From JAIMBK01 sp040755975 (GTDB taxonomy: Bacteria; Bacillota; Desulfotomaculia; Desulfotomaculales; Nap2-2B), in contig JBFLZY010000007.1 in the NCBI GenBank assembly GCA_040755975.1, forward strand, positions 1 to 64,000: a stretch of 64,000 nucleotides of DNA. Reading direction: 5' to 3'. A model generated the notes under the pieces. It searched no databases, was not told where the DNA came from, and saw only the letters and a program-made list of their open reading frames with translations. Positions 44,707 to 52,584 of the stretch are shown here, piece by piece. The position numbers and the translations under genes were made by a program. Within the stretch, counting starts at the first letter, position 1, and each line of letters starts with the position of its first letter.

Positions 44707-44715
44707 AAAAGGGCC

Positions 44716-45204
44716 TCATTGAAGTGGATTTTCGGGCGCAGGGGCAGCTTCCAGATAAATTATGGTGCGCTGGCCGACCACAACCAGCTTTACTTTCAGC
44801 GTGTATTTTACGCCGTCCAGTTCCACCTGACGCAGATCAATTACCCGGGGAATCAGGAGGTGGTTAAGGGCGCTGATCTCCTGGCCCAAAACCGGTTGCA
44901 GCCACTCCCGCACCTTGTTTTCCACGAACAACTGGACTTTTTTCTGGTCGTAGCCGCTGGCCTGTTTGCCGGCGGCCAGCGATACATGCACGTCCAGGGC
45001 GCTGATCACCTGCTTTTGCCGGCTTTTGAGGTTTTCCTTGACCTGCTCCAGTTCCTTTTCCTTTACCGCCAATTCCTCGCGCAATGTTCCGTTGACCAGG
45101 GAAAGATGATCCACTTGTTTTCCGACCAGGGAATTTACTCCCGCCCCGCCTACCAACAGGCCGATCAAAAAAGTTGCCGCCAGTTGCTTGAGGTGTGCGT
45201 TCAT
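44716..45204 (-). CDS. ytrI: YtrI-like sporulation membrane protein
   Basis: 162 residues from an ATG that overlaps the YtrH stop (ATGA). It has one N-terminal membrane helix (LAATFLIGLLVGGAGVNSLVG), a coiled coil (LREELAVKEKELEQVKENLKSRQ) and a beta-rich C-terminal domain. In Bacillus subtilis YtrI and YtrH are sporulation proteins encoded side by side. The sequence match for YtrI is by architecture and gene order rather than strong motifs, so the call depends on the YtrH neighbour. Confidence 0.65.
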   Translation of the reverse strand: MNAHLKQLAATFLIGLLVGGAGVNSLVGKQVDHLSLVNGTLREELAVKEKELEQVKENLKSRQKQVISALDVHVSLAAGKQASGYDQKKVQLFVENKVREWLQPVLGQEISALNHLLIPRVIDLRQVELDGVKYTLKVKLVVVGQRTIIYLEAAPAPENPLQ

Positions 45205-45527
45205 TCCTTTCCCCCGCAAAGCGCCAGGAGCAGTTGATAGCCGACTTGCGTACCAGCCAGCGCGCTGAAAATGTATAATAATTGTTTGATTACCGCCCGC
45301 ACCTCGCCCTGAAAGAGGCCCGATTCAAAAACCTCAAAAGTGGAAAAAGTACCCCCGATAGCCGCCGCAATGGCCCAAATTTTCATATCCCGGGCCAGTT
45401 TGAGGATAATCGCTGCCGGAGGCACCCGCACCAGAACGGCAGCCAGGGAGCCAACCAGGGTGGCTCCGAGCATAATCCCCAGAGCGGTAAAAAAGATCAG
45501 GATTACCTTTTGGTAAAAGGTTTCCAA
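45201..45527 (-). CDS. ytrH: YtrH sporulation membrane protein
   Basis: 108 residues with three membrane helices. Conserved YtrH stretches are LGIMLGATLVGSLAAVL, VPPAAIILKLARDMKIWAIAAAIGGTFSTFEVFESGLFQGE and KQLLYIFSALAGTQVGY. It is needed for efficient sporulation in Bacillus and is thought to act in the mother cell. ATG start. It is divergent from the fumarase gene, whose promoter region (45528-45755) is shared. Confidence 0.85.
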   Translation of the reverse strand: METFYQKVILIFFTALGIMLGATLVGSLAAVLVRVPPAAIILKLARDMKIWAIAAAIGGTFSTFEVFESGLFQGEVRAVIKQLLYIFSALAGTQVGYQLLLALCGGKE

Positions 45528-45667
45528 AGAAAGGCTCCTTTCGGGACAAGTTTCTTTTTAATGCATATTTAATTCTCTTGTTGAATATGACAAATTTGGT
45601 AATCATGGGGGGTAAATACCAGGGAAGCTATGGTCCGGGTAAATTTTTTATTTCCCTTCTGCAGGAT

Positions 45668-45697
45668 TTGGCTTAGAAATGCTGAATTAAGTAAAAT
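45668..45697 (+). promoter_or_regulatory. Promoter of the methylmalonyl-CoA pathway cluster (candidate)
   Basis: TTGGCT (45668-45673) and TAAAAT (45692-45697) are 18 bases apart, about 60 bases ahead of the fumarase coding start. No operator or riboswitch is evident between them. Confidence 0.45.
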
Positions 45698-45755
45698 ATC
45701 AAAGGTGATGCGGGGGTAATTCGCCAGGAGTAACTCTTCAGAAGGGAGGAATCTT

Positions 45756-46601
45756 ACGATCAGGACAATTGATTGCGCCATTGTTACCGAAGCAGTTGCC
45801 AGGTTGTGCCAGGAGGCAAATTTCCAGCTGGGCCCGGATGTTCTGGCTGCCCTGGAAAGAGGTTTAAAAGAAGAAACTTCTCCCGCAGGCAAGGACATCC
45901 TCCGCCAGCTCATCGAAAACGCCCGGATTGCCCGCGAAAACTCCGTGCCCATGTGTCAGGATACCGGCTTTACCGTCGTCTTTTTGGAACTCGGGCAATA
46001 CGTGCATATAACTGGTGGCGATCTTTACGCGGCGATTAATGAAGGGATAAGAAAAGGCTACCAGGAAGGGTATTTGCGCAAATCGATTTTGGGTCACCCC
46101 TTTGAGCGAAAGAATACGGGTGATAACACTCCGGCGGTAATCCACTGCCGCGTAGTGCCCGGTGATCGGCTGAAAATTACCGTCGCACCTAAGGGTGGCG
46201 GCAGCGAAAATATGAGCGGCTTGAAAATGCTCAAACCCGCCGAAGGAGTGGCGGGCGTGAAAAAATTCGTTATCGAGCAGGTGTCGATGGCCGGCTCTAA
46301 CCCCTGCCCTCCCGTGATCGTCGGGGTGGGCATCGGGGGAACTTTTGAAAAGGCGGCCCTTCTGGCGAAAGAAGCGCTGCTGCGGCCCGTAGGTCAAAAA
46401 AGCACCTTGCCGGACATAGCCCAATTAGAAGAAGAGTTGTTCACCGAAATAAATAAGCTGGGGATCGGGCCCCAGGGGCTGGGCGGCCGGGTTACCGCCC
46501 TGGCCGTACACATTGAAGTGTATGCAGTACACATGGCCAGTTTGCCTGTGGCGGTGAACATTAACTGCCACGCCGCCAGGCATAAGTCCATCATCCTTTA
46601 A
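45756..46601 (+). CDS. Fumarate hydratase (class I), alpha subunit, with non-canonical start
   Basis: The reading frame encodes IRTIDCAIVTEAVARLCQEANFQLGPDV and then the class I fumarase core. Three cluster cysteines are present: MCQDTGF, GSNPCPP and NINCHAARH, so a 4Fe-4S site is expected. The enzyme hydrates fumarate to malate with the beta subunit next door. The frame is open from 45720, yet no ATG, GTG or TTG lies upstream of 45804, and a start there would drop the conserved opening. GGGAGG (45744-45749) points to ACG (45756) or ATC (45759) as start. This may be a sequence error, ATG read as ACG. About 281 residues. First gene of the propionate cluster. Confidence 0.85.
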   Translation, partial: TIRTIDCAIVTEAVARLCQEANFQLGPDVLAALERGLKEETSPAGKDILRQLIENARIARENSVPMCQDTGFTVVFLELGQYVHITGGDLYAAINEGIRKGYQEGYLRKSILGHPFERKNTGDNTPAVIHCRVVPGDRLKITVAPKGGGSENMSGLKMLKPAEGVAGVKKFVIEQVSMAGSNPCPPVIVGVGIGGTFEKAALLAKEALLRPVGQKSTLPDIAQLEEELFTEINKLGIGPQGLGGRVTALAVHIEVYAVHMASLPVAVNINCHAARHKSIIL

Positions 46602-46614
46602 AGAAGGTGAAGGA

Positions 46615-47172
46615 ATGTCCGCGGAGGTTATCAAGATATCTCCCCCGTTAAGCGATGAGGATGTTGAGCGGTTAAAGATCGGTCAGCAAATTTTGATTAG
46701 CGGAAAAATCTATACCGGCCGTGATGCCGCGCATAAGAGAATGGTCGAGTTGCTTGACCAGGGCAAAGAGCTGCCGGTGAATTTAAAAGGCCAGATCATT
46801 TATTACGTGGGCCCTACCCCCGCCAGGCCGGGCCAGGTCATTGGTTCCGCCGGGCCCACGACCAGCGGGCGGATGGATGCTTATACCCCCCGGCTGCTCG
46901 CCGCCGGCTTAAAAGGGCTGATCGGCAAAGGCATGCGTTCGGAGGAAGTGAAAGAGGCCATGAAAAAATATAAGGCGGTTTACCTGGCCGCGGTCGGCGG
47001 AGCGGGGGCGTTAATTGCCAGGAGAATTAAGCAGGCGCGGGTGGTGGCTTATCCCGAACTCGGCGCCGAAGCCGTTTATGAGCTGGTAGTGGAAGATTTC
47101 CCGGCGATCGTGGTTAACGACGTATGGGGCGGCGACCTCTATATAGAAGGCAGGAAGAAGTACGCGATTTAG
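46615..47172 (+). CDS. Fumarate hydratase (class I), beta subunit
   Basis: 185 residues with the class I beta-domain motifs SGKIYTGRDAAHKRM, YVGPTPARPGQVIGSAGPTTSGRMDAYTP and VNDVWGGDLYIEG. It completes the fumarase active site with the alpha subunit. The ATG lies 13 bases after the alpha gene stop. In a syntrophic propionate oxidiser this enzyme runs from fumarate to malate. Confidence 0.93.
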   Translation: MSAEVIKISPPLSDEDVERLKIGQQILISGKIYTGRDAAHKRMVELLDQGKELPVNLKGQIIYYVGPTPARPGQVIGSAGPTTSGRMDAYTPRLLAAGLKGLIGKGMRSEEVKEAMKKYKAVYLAAVGGAGALIARRIKQARVVAYPELGAEAVYELVVEDFPAIVVNDVWGGDLYIEGRKKYAI

Positions 47173-47223
47173 TTTTTTGCTTTCCGTGAAACTAGAGGGC
47201 TGGAATTTGTCCGGGTGAGCGAT

Positions 47224-47317
47224 CCGGCACTCAGCTTAAATTAGCTTGTTGATTGGAGTCCAATCTAAAACCGGCATGGAAAGCATAGAATAACATCACG
47301 GAAAAGCTGAGTGCCGG
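47224..47317. repeat. Inverted-repeat element (REP/MITE-like), copy 1
   Basis: Perfect 14-base ends CCGGCACTCAGCTT (47224-47237) and AAGCTGAGTGCCGG (47304-47317) flank about 66 bases. The end core CCGGCACTCA matches copies at 47341 and 53524. Inside is another small dyad ATTGGA-G-TCCAAT (47256-47268). Confidence 0.75.
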
Positions 47318-47323
47318 GCTAAA

Positions 47324-47612
47324 GGGCCAGTAACCAGACACCCGGCACTCACCGGCAATCAAGTTGCTTCGATGCTAACCAGGGCCACTTGGAACAGCAG
47401 ACTCAACCAAAACACAGACTACCAGTGAGTGCCGGGCAGCTGCGGCATGCGAACCGGCAGCGCGAAAAGCGCAGATACCACTAAGCAAAAGTGCTAACGG
47501 TAATAGCGTTGGACCCCGGTAAAGCTAAAAAACTAACGTTTCGCGCGCATTTTGCAGCGTTGCCTGGTTCGCTCCGCGGCAAGCCGATGTCTGGTCGACC
47601 CGGAGCAGCGGA
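47324..47612 (+). repeat. Large nested-hairpin element, copy B (possible structured RNA)
   Basis: Stem 2 pairs ACCAGACA (47333-47340) with TGTCTGGT (47588-47595), where copy A has ACGAGACA/TGTCTCGT: a compensatory C-G for G-C change. Stem 3 pairs GCGAACC (47449-47455) with GGTTCGC (47566-47572) and GGCA with TGCC, with the same bulged T as in copy A. The core between them is about 75-80% identical by eye. A REP-like element (47341-47436) interrupts the interval between the 5' strands of stems 2 and 3. It lies 97 bases before the HdrC-like gene. The gap 47173-47708 holds only this and the REP elements. Confidence 0.65.
47341..47436. repeat. Inverted-repeat element (REP/MITE-like), copy 2
   Basis: Perfect 12-base ends CCCGGCACTCAC (47341-47352) and GTGAGTGCCGGG (47425-47436). 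It sits exactly between two conserved parts of the nested-hairpin element copy B, consistent with insertion into it. Confidence 0.75.
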
Positions 47613-47708
47613 GCGAGCCGGATAATTCCAGCCCGATGGGAAATGATGGAAGACGCTATTTTCAGGGGAGCTTAAGGTTTTCTAATCTTTGCAAAGGAGT
47701 CAGATGCG

Positions 47709-48110
47709 ATGGCCACCGATTTTTCTTTTCAAATAAGCAAAGAAATATCCGGAAGGATTCGCGAGATCAGCGGGCAAAACCCGCATCTCTGCATGCAGTG
47801 CGGCACTTGCAGCGCAAGCTGCACCGGCATAGGGAAGATGGATTTTCTCCCCAGGCAGGTCATCCGCAAGATTCAGCTGGGGGACCCCGGCGTTTTGCAG
47901 TGCCGCTCCATCTGGGTCTGCACCGCCTGTCTGACCTGCACCGCCCGCTGCCCCCGGGGCATTGACATCGCCCGCTTAATGGAGGCCCTGCGCACAATTA
48001 ATCTGCGCAAAGGAAACGAAATTTTGGTGTTGGAAAAAATCCCTCTGGATTTAATCAAAGAAATTCCGCAGATGGCCTTGACCAGCGGATTTCGCAAACT
48101 AAGCTCCTGA
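47709..48110 (+). CDS. HdrC-like 4Fe-4S protein
   Basis: 133 residues. Two 4Fe-4S motifs, CMQCGTCSASC and CTACLTCTARCP, are placed as in heterodisulfide reductase subunit C. There is no membrane helix. It leads a four-gene set (HdrC-, HdrB-, FrdB-, FrdA-like) inside the methylmalonyl-CoA cluster, so it probably passes electrons between the FrdAB-type dehydrogenase and the HdrB-like subunit. Start ATG after AAAGGAG. Confidence 0.88.
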   Translation: MATDFSFQISKEISGRIREISGQNPHLCMQCGTCSASCTGIGKMDFLPRQVIRKIQLGDPGVLQCRSIWVCTACLTCTARCPRGIDIARLMEALRTINLRKGNEILVLEKIPLDLIKEIPQMALTSGFRKLSS

Positions 48111-48123
48111 AGGGGGGAAAAAG

Positions 48124-48993
48124 ATGCGGATACCGTATTTTCCGGGGTGCACGTTGTACGCCAGGGCCAGGGGTCTGGATAATTCAACCCGGGCCGCGCT
48201 GGCCGCGCTGGGCATCGAGCTTGCCGAACTGCCCCAGTGGACCTGCTGCGGCACGGTTTTTCCGCTGGCGCAGGACAACTACATCGGCATGGTGGCGGCG
48301 GCCCGCATCCTGGCCAACGCCGCCAAAGCGGGGGACGGCCGGCTGGTAACAGTATGCTCCTTTTGCTACCATGTCTTGAAACGGGTCAATTACGCCGTCA
48401 AGAACAATCAGGAAGCAAAAGAGAAGTTAAATAATTATTTAGAAGCTAATTACGCAGGGGAAACCAGAATTATTCATCCTTTAGAATTAATCAGGGACGA
48501 GGTTGGGTTGGCAAGTTTGCAAAGCAAAGCTGGCGGAAAACTCAGAGGCTTAAAAGCCGCCTGCTACTACGGCTGCATGCTGGTCAGACCGGCAGCGGAA
48601 CTGGCCTTCGGCGACCCGGATGATCCCACCATCATGGAGGAAATGGTTGGTGCGCTGGGTGGTGAGCCGGTAGATTTTTCCTGGAAAACGAAATGCTGCG
48701 GTTCCTACCAGTTGCTGAACGCTTCTGATCTGGTTGTGGAAAGAGTCAGGGATATCCTTTCCGCCGCCGCGGCCAGGGGTGCGCAGGCAATTGTCACCAG
48801 CTGTCCGCTTTGCCAGTTTAATCTGGATTGGGTGCAGGAAAAATTCGCTCCGAAAACGAATGGTTTTTCGAAAATCCCGGTGTTGTATTTCACCCAACTG
48901 CTGGGGGCGGCTTTAGAGTTGCCTGCCGACAACCTTGGCCTCGATCAGCACTACGTGGACCCGCGCCCCTTGTTGTCGGGTGGCTGTTCATAA
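48124..48993 (+). CDS. HdrB-like CCG-domain protein
   Basis: 289 residues with two cysteine-rich CCG units: CTLY ... TCCGTVFPL ... CSFC, and CYYGCM ... KCCGSYQ ... CPLC. In HdrB these bind two unusual 4Fe-4S clusters that handle disulfide or quinone-type electron transfer. In thiol:fumarate reductase (TfrB) the same module is fused to the iron-sulfur subunit; here it is separate. It follows the HdrC-like gene by 13 bases. Substrate of this subunit is not known here. Confidence 0.9.
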   Translation: MRIPYFPGCTLYARARGLDNSTRAALAALGIELAELPQWTCCGTVFPLAQDNYIGMVAAARILANAAKAGDGRLVTVCSFCYHVLKRVNYAVKNNQEAKEKLNNYLEANYAGETRIIHPLELIRDEVGLASLQSKAGGKLRGLKAACYYGCMLVRPAAELAFGDPDDPTIMEEMVGALGGEPVDFSWKTKCCGSYQLLNASDLVVERVRDILSAAAARGAQAIVTSCPLCQFNLDWVQEKFAPKTNGFSKIPVLYFTQLLGAALELPADNLGLDQHYVDPRPLLSGGCS

Positions 48994-49035
48994 ATATTTA
49001 TTCAGGATCCAAATTGCCCTGAAGGAGGGAAGATT

Positions 49036-49719
49036 ATGGCGGAAGAAAAGGAAATGGTCAACATATACATTATGGGCAAACATTATCAAGTTCCCTACGG
49101 CCTGACGATCATGAAAGCCACGGAATACGCCGGCTACCGTTTTATCCGCGGCTGCGGCTGCCGGGGCGGTTTTTGCGGAGCCTGCGGCACGGTTTACCGG
49201 AAGCCCGGCGATTTCCGGTTGAAGGTAGGGCTGGCCTGCCAGACAGTAGTTGAAGACGGCATGTACCTCACGCAGATCCCCTTTTACCCCGCCAATAAGG
49301 CGACCTATGACCTGGAAGAACTTACCCCCACACTGGGAACCCTGCTGCAGCACTATCCGGAAACCACGCGTTGCCTCGGCTGCAACGCCTGCACCAGGAT
49401 TTGTCCGCAGGAACTGGAGGTCATGCATTATATTGCCGCCGCCCAGCGCGGGGATATTGAGAAGCTGGCCAACATGTCCTTCGATTGCATTATGTGCGGA
49501 CTGTGCGCTTCCCGGTGTCCGGCGGAAATCGTCCAGTACAACGTGGCCATTCTGGGGCGCCGGCTTTACGGGCGGCACATTGCGCCGCGCGCCGGGCATC
49601 TGGCCAAACGCGTGGAAGAAATTAAGGCGGGGAAATTCGATGCAGAGATTAACCGGCTGATGCAAGTGAACAAGGCCGAGCTGCAAAAATTATACGATGC
49701 CCGCGATATTGAGCCTTAA
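49036..49719 (+). CDS. Fumarate reductase/succinate dehydrogenase iron-sulfur subunit-like protein
   Basis: 227 residues. The N-terminal domain has a 2Fe-2S ferredoxin motif (GCGCRGGFCGACGT and LACQTV). The C-terminal part holds two four-cysteine motifs (CLGCNACTRICP, CIMCGLCASRCP), so two 4Fe-4S clusters are expected instead of the usual 4Fe-4S and 3Fe-4S. It should relay electrons from the FAD subunit that follows. Start ATG after GAAGGAGGG. Confidence 0.85.
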   Translation: MAEEKEMVNIYIMGKHYQVPYGLTIMKATEYAGYRFIRGCGCRGGFCGACGTVYRKPGDFRLKVGLACQTVVEDGMYLTQIPFYPANKATYDLEELTPTLGTLLQHYPETTRCLGCNACTRICPQELEVMHYIAAAQRGDIEKLANMSFDCIMCGLCASRCPAEIVQYNVAILGRRLYGRHIAPRAGHLAKRVEEIKAGKFDAEINRLMQVNKAELQKLYDARDIEP

Positions 49720-49740
49720 TAGATTAAGGGAGGTGGAAAA

Positions 49741-51339
49741 ATGTATACGCAAGATATGCGGGAAGCCATTAAAATAGTAGAAAAAACCAGGGATAGGCGT
49801 TTAAAGGAAACCTTTCCCCGTTTAAAACCGGAAGAAAAAGACCAGCTTTTGCGTTCCTTTCATCCGGACTACATGCCCGGCACCATGCGGCCGGTGAAAG
49901 TCGGGCCGAATAAAGGGGATAAAATGCCCCACGAGCACGTCGATCTCCTGGAGAGCCGGAGCACGCTGGATCCGGATACCTTTTCCCTGGAAAAGATCGC
50001 TTTCGATGTAGACGTGCTGGTCATCGGCGGGGGCGGGGCCGGCACCTCGGCGGCCCTGCTGGCTCAGGAAGCAGGGGCCGACGTGCTGCTGGCCACGAAA
50101 TTGCGCCACGGCGACGCCAACACCATGATGGCCGAAGGGGGAATCCAGGCGGCCGACAAGGAAAACGACTCGCCGGCCATTCATTACCTGGACGTAATGG
50201 GGGGCGGAGGCTTTCATAACATTCCGGAACTGGTCGCCGCCCTGGTCAAAGACGCCCCGATCTGCATCCAGTGGCTGGAGAGCCTGGGCTGCATGTTCAG
50301 CAAGTTCCCCGACGGGACGATGAATACCATCCACGGCGGGGGGACCTCCCGCAAGCGGATGCACTTCGCCCACGATTATTCCGGGGCGGAGATCATGCGC
50401 ACGCTCCGGGACGAAGCAAGGAACAGGGGGATCAGAGTCATCGAATTTTCCCCCGCAGTGGAATTAATTCTGGACGAGCACGGCCAGTGTGCCGGAGCAG
50501 TGCTGTATAATTTGGAAACGGAGCAACACCTGGTGGTGCGGGCCAAGACGGTGATTATCGCCACCGGGGGTTCCGGCCGCCTGCACATTGCCGGTTCGCC
50601 CACCACGAACCATTACGGAGCTACCGCGGACGGGCTGGTCATGGCCTACCGGGCGGGGGCGAAACTGATTTTCCTGGACGCCACCCAGTTTCACCCCACG
50701 GGCGTGGCTTTTCCGGAACAGATCGTCGGTCAGCTGGTGACCGAAAAGGTGCGCGGCCTGGGCGCCCAACTGGTCAACATCGAAGGCGAACAGTTTATTT
50801 ATCCGCTGGAAACCAGGGATGCGGTTTCCTCGGCCATTATCCGGGAATGTCGGGAACGCCAGAAGGGCATTACCACGCCCAGCGGCATGTGCGGCGTATG
50901 GCTGGACTCCCCGATGATCGAAATAATTCACGGCAAGGGGACGATCGAAAAGGAGTTGCCGGCCATGTTCCGCCAGTACAGGCGCTTTGACATTAACATG
51001 GCGGAGCAGCCCATTCTGGTTTATCCGACCCTGCACTATCAAAACGGCGGTATTTTAATTAACGACCGCGCCGAGACGGGCATCCCCAACCTTTACGTGG
51101 CCGGCGAAGCCTCCGGTGGGGTGCACGGCCGTAACCGCCTGATGGGCAATTCCCTTCTGGATATTATCGTGTTTGGGCGGCGCGCCGGGAAAAATGCGGC
51201 CGAGAGGGCAAAAAGCGTTAAACTGGGCAGATTAACTTTAGACCACGTCAAGCGTTTCCACGAAGAACTGAACAAAGAAGGCCTCGGTCAAAAAGTGGCG
51301 CCCATTTTATTGCCCGATTACCGCGGCAAAATCAGTTAA
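49741..51339 (+). CDS. Fumarate reductase/succinate dehydrogenase flavoprotein subunit-like
   Basis: 532 residues. The FAD-binding motif VLVIGGGGAGTSAALLAQEAG, the active-site TQFHPTG, the HYQNGG motif and NRLMGNSLLD all match the FrdA/SdhA family. In SdhA a His before T-x-A-x-x-GG holds FAD covalently; here the position reads ANTMMAEGG, so FAD is probably bound non-covalently, as in soluble fumarate reductases and aspartate oxidase. In this cluster the enzyme is expected to oxidise succinate to fumarate, the energetically hard step of propionate oxidation. No membrane subunit (SdhC) is encoded next to it. GGGAGGTGG precedes the ATG. Confidence 0.9.
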   Translation: MYTQDMREAIKIVEKTRDRRLKETFPRLKPEEKDQLLRSFHPDYMPGTMRPVKVGPNKGDKMPHEHVDLLESRSTLDPDTFSLEKIAFDVDVLVIGGGGAGTSAALLAQEAGADVLLATKLRHGDANTMMAEGGIQAADKENDSPAIHYLDVMGGGGFHNIPELVAALVKDAPICIQWLESLGCMFSKFPDGTMNTIHGGGTSRKRMHFAHDYSGAEIMRTLRDEARNRGIRVIEFSPAVELILDEHGQCAGAVLYNLETEQHLVVRAKTVIIATGGSGRLHIAGSPTTNHYGATADGLVMAYRAGAKLIFLDATQFHPTGVAFPEQIVGQLVTEKVRGLGAQLVNIEGEQFIYPLETRDAVSSAIIRECRERQKGITTPSGMCGVWLDSPMIEIIHGKGTIEKELPAMFRQYRRFDINMAEQPILVYPTLHYQNGGILINDRAETGIPNLYVAGEASGGVHGRNRLMGNSLLDIIVFGRRAGKNAAERAKSVKLGRLTLDHVKRFHEELNKEGLGQKVAPILLPDYRGKIS

Positions 51340-51401
51340 AACGGGGACAAAGGCATGCAAAAAAGAAACCAGGAATCAAAGCAAGGGTGGTGAAGGTTCA
51401 A

Positions 51402-52568
51402 ATGAAGCTGTTTGAATATATGGGCAAGGAACTATTTGCGCAGTACGGGATTAAAGTGCCCCGGGGAAAGATGGTGACCACGCCCGCAGAGGCGGCGCAG
51501 GCGGCCGCTGAAATCGGCGCCCCGGTAGTCATTAAAGCCCAGATTTTAGCCGGCAAGCGCGGCAAAGGCGGGGGGATCAGGTTTGCCTCCCGCGCGGAGG
51601 AAGCGGCCGATTTGACTGCTTCCGTTCTGGGAATGGTCGTCCAGGGGCACAAGGTGGAAATGGTGCTGGTCGAGGAACAGTTGCAGATAGATCAAGAATT
51701 GTACGCCGCCATTACCATTGACGGCTCCGCGAAAAAACCCGTTTTGATTGCCTCCGCTCAGGGCGGAATGGACATCGAAGAGGTTCCTGAAGATTTAATC
51801 GTGAAGATCGCCATTGATCCTTATCTGGGTGTCCAGCCCTACCTCGCCCGGGAAATTACCCGGCGGCTGGGCATGAGCGGCCCCCTGGCTAAAGAAATGC
51901 AGCGTCTTTTACCACTTTTATATAGAATCTTTAGAGAGAAGGACGCCGAACTGGTCGAAATCAACCCGCTGGTGGTAAGCATTGGGCAGCTCATCGCCGC
52001 CGACGCGAAAGTAACCATCGACGACGAGGCGCTTTACCGGCAAAAGGATCTACCGCGCGCGGAAGAGCGCACGCCGGTCGAGAAAATGGCCCACGAAATC
52101 GGACTTTCTTATGTGCAACTGGAAGGCGATATTGCGGTGATGGCCAACGGAGCAGGGATCACCATGGGAACTTTAGATATAATTCAACATTACGGAGGCG
52201 CCCCGGCCAATTTTTTAGACGCCGGGGGAGGCACCGGCATGGAAGCGACCGCCAAGGCGCTGGAGATCCTTTTGGCAACCAACCCGAAAGTTATTTTGAT
52301 CAACATATTTGGCGGCATTACCCGGTGCGACGATGTGGCCAACGCCCTGGCGAAGGTGAAAAAGGAAAAGGGAATTTCCGTACCCGTGGTCATCCGGCTG
52401 GTAGGCACAAATGAGGAAGAAGGGGTGCGCATATTAAAAGAAAACGGTTTTGAGGTGCACCGGAGAATGGAAGAGGCAGCAGCCAAGGCCGTGGAGTTGG
52501 CCAGAAGGACACAGGGGCACAAAAGAGAAGGGATAATATCAGTTGCAACAACCGCCAAAAGACTATGA
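51402..52568 (+). CDS. sucC: Succinyl-CoA synthetase, beta subunit
   Basis: 388 residues from the ATG; a GTG at 51387 is alternative. The ATP-grasp domain opens MKLFEYMGKELFAQYGIKVPRG, and the CoA-ligase domain has NGAGITMGTLDIIQHYGG and NIFGGITRCDD. With the alpha subunit it converts succinyl-CoA to succinate while forming ATP or GTP. The last about 20 residues (ARRTQGHKREGIISV and onward) extend past the usual end and are encoded by a sequence like the CACAGAG-type dispersed repeats. It ends 16 bases before the sucD ATG. Confidence 0.95.
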   Translation: MKLFEYMGKELFAQYGIKVPRGKMVTTPAEAAQAAAEIGAPVVIKAQILAGKRGKGGGIRFASRAEEAADLTASVLGMVVQGHKVEMVLVEEQLQIDQELYAAITIDGSAKKPVLIASAQGGMDIEEVPEDLIVKIAIDPYLGVQPYLAREITRRLGMSGPLAKEMQRLLPLLYRIFREKDAELVEINPLVVSIGQLIAADAKVTIDDEALYRQKDLPRAEERTPVEKMAHEIGLSYVQLEGDIAVMANGAGITMGTLDIIQHYGGAPANFLDAGGGTGMEATAKALEILLATNPKVILINIFGGITRCDDVANALAKVKKEKGISVPVVIRLVGTNEEEGVRILKENGFEVHRRMEEAAAKAVELARRTQGHKREGIISVATTAKRL

Positions 52569-52584
52569 CAGGGAGTTGTTTACC

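Noticed and set aside
45804..46601. TTG at 45804 as start of fumarase alpha
   Set aside because: It would cut off the conserved opening (TEAVARLCQEANF) and has only the in-gene CCAGGAGG as nearby purine-rich stretch, downstream of it; the better ribosome site is at 45744.
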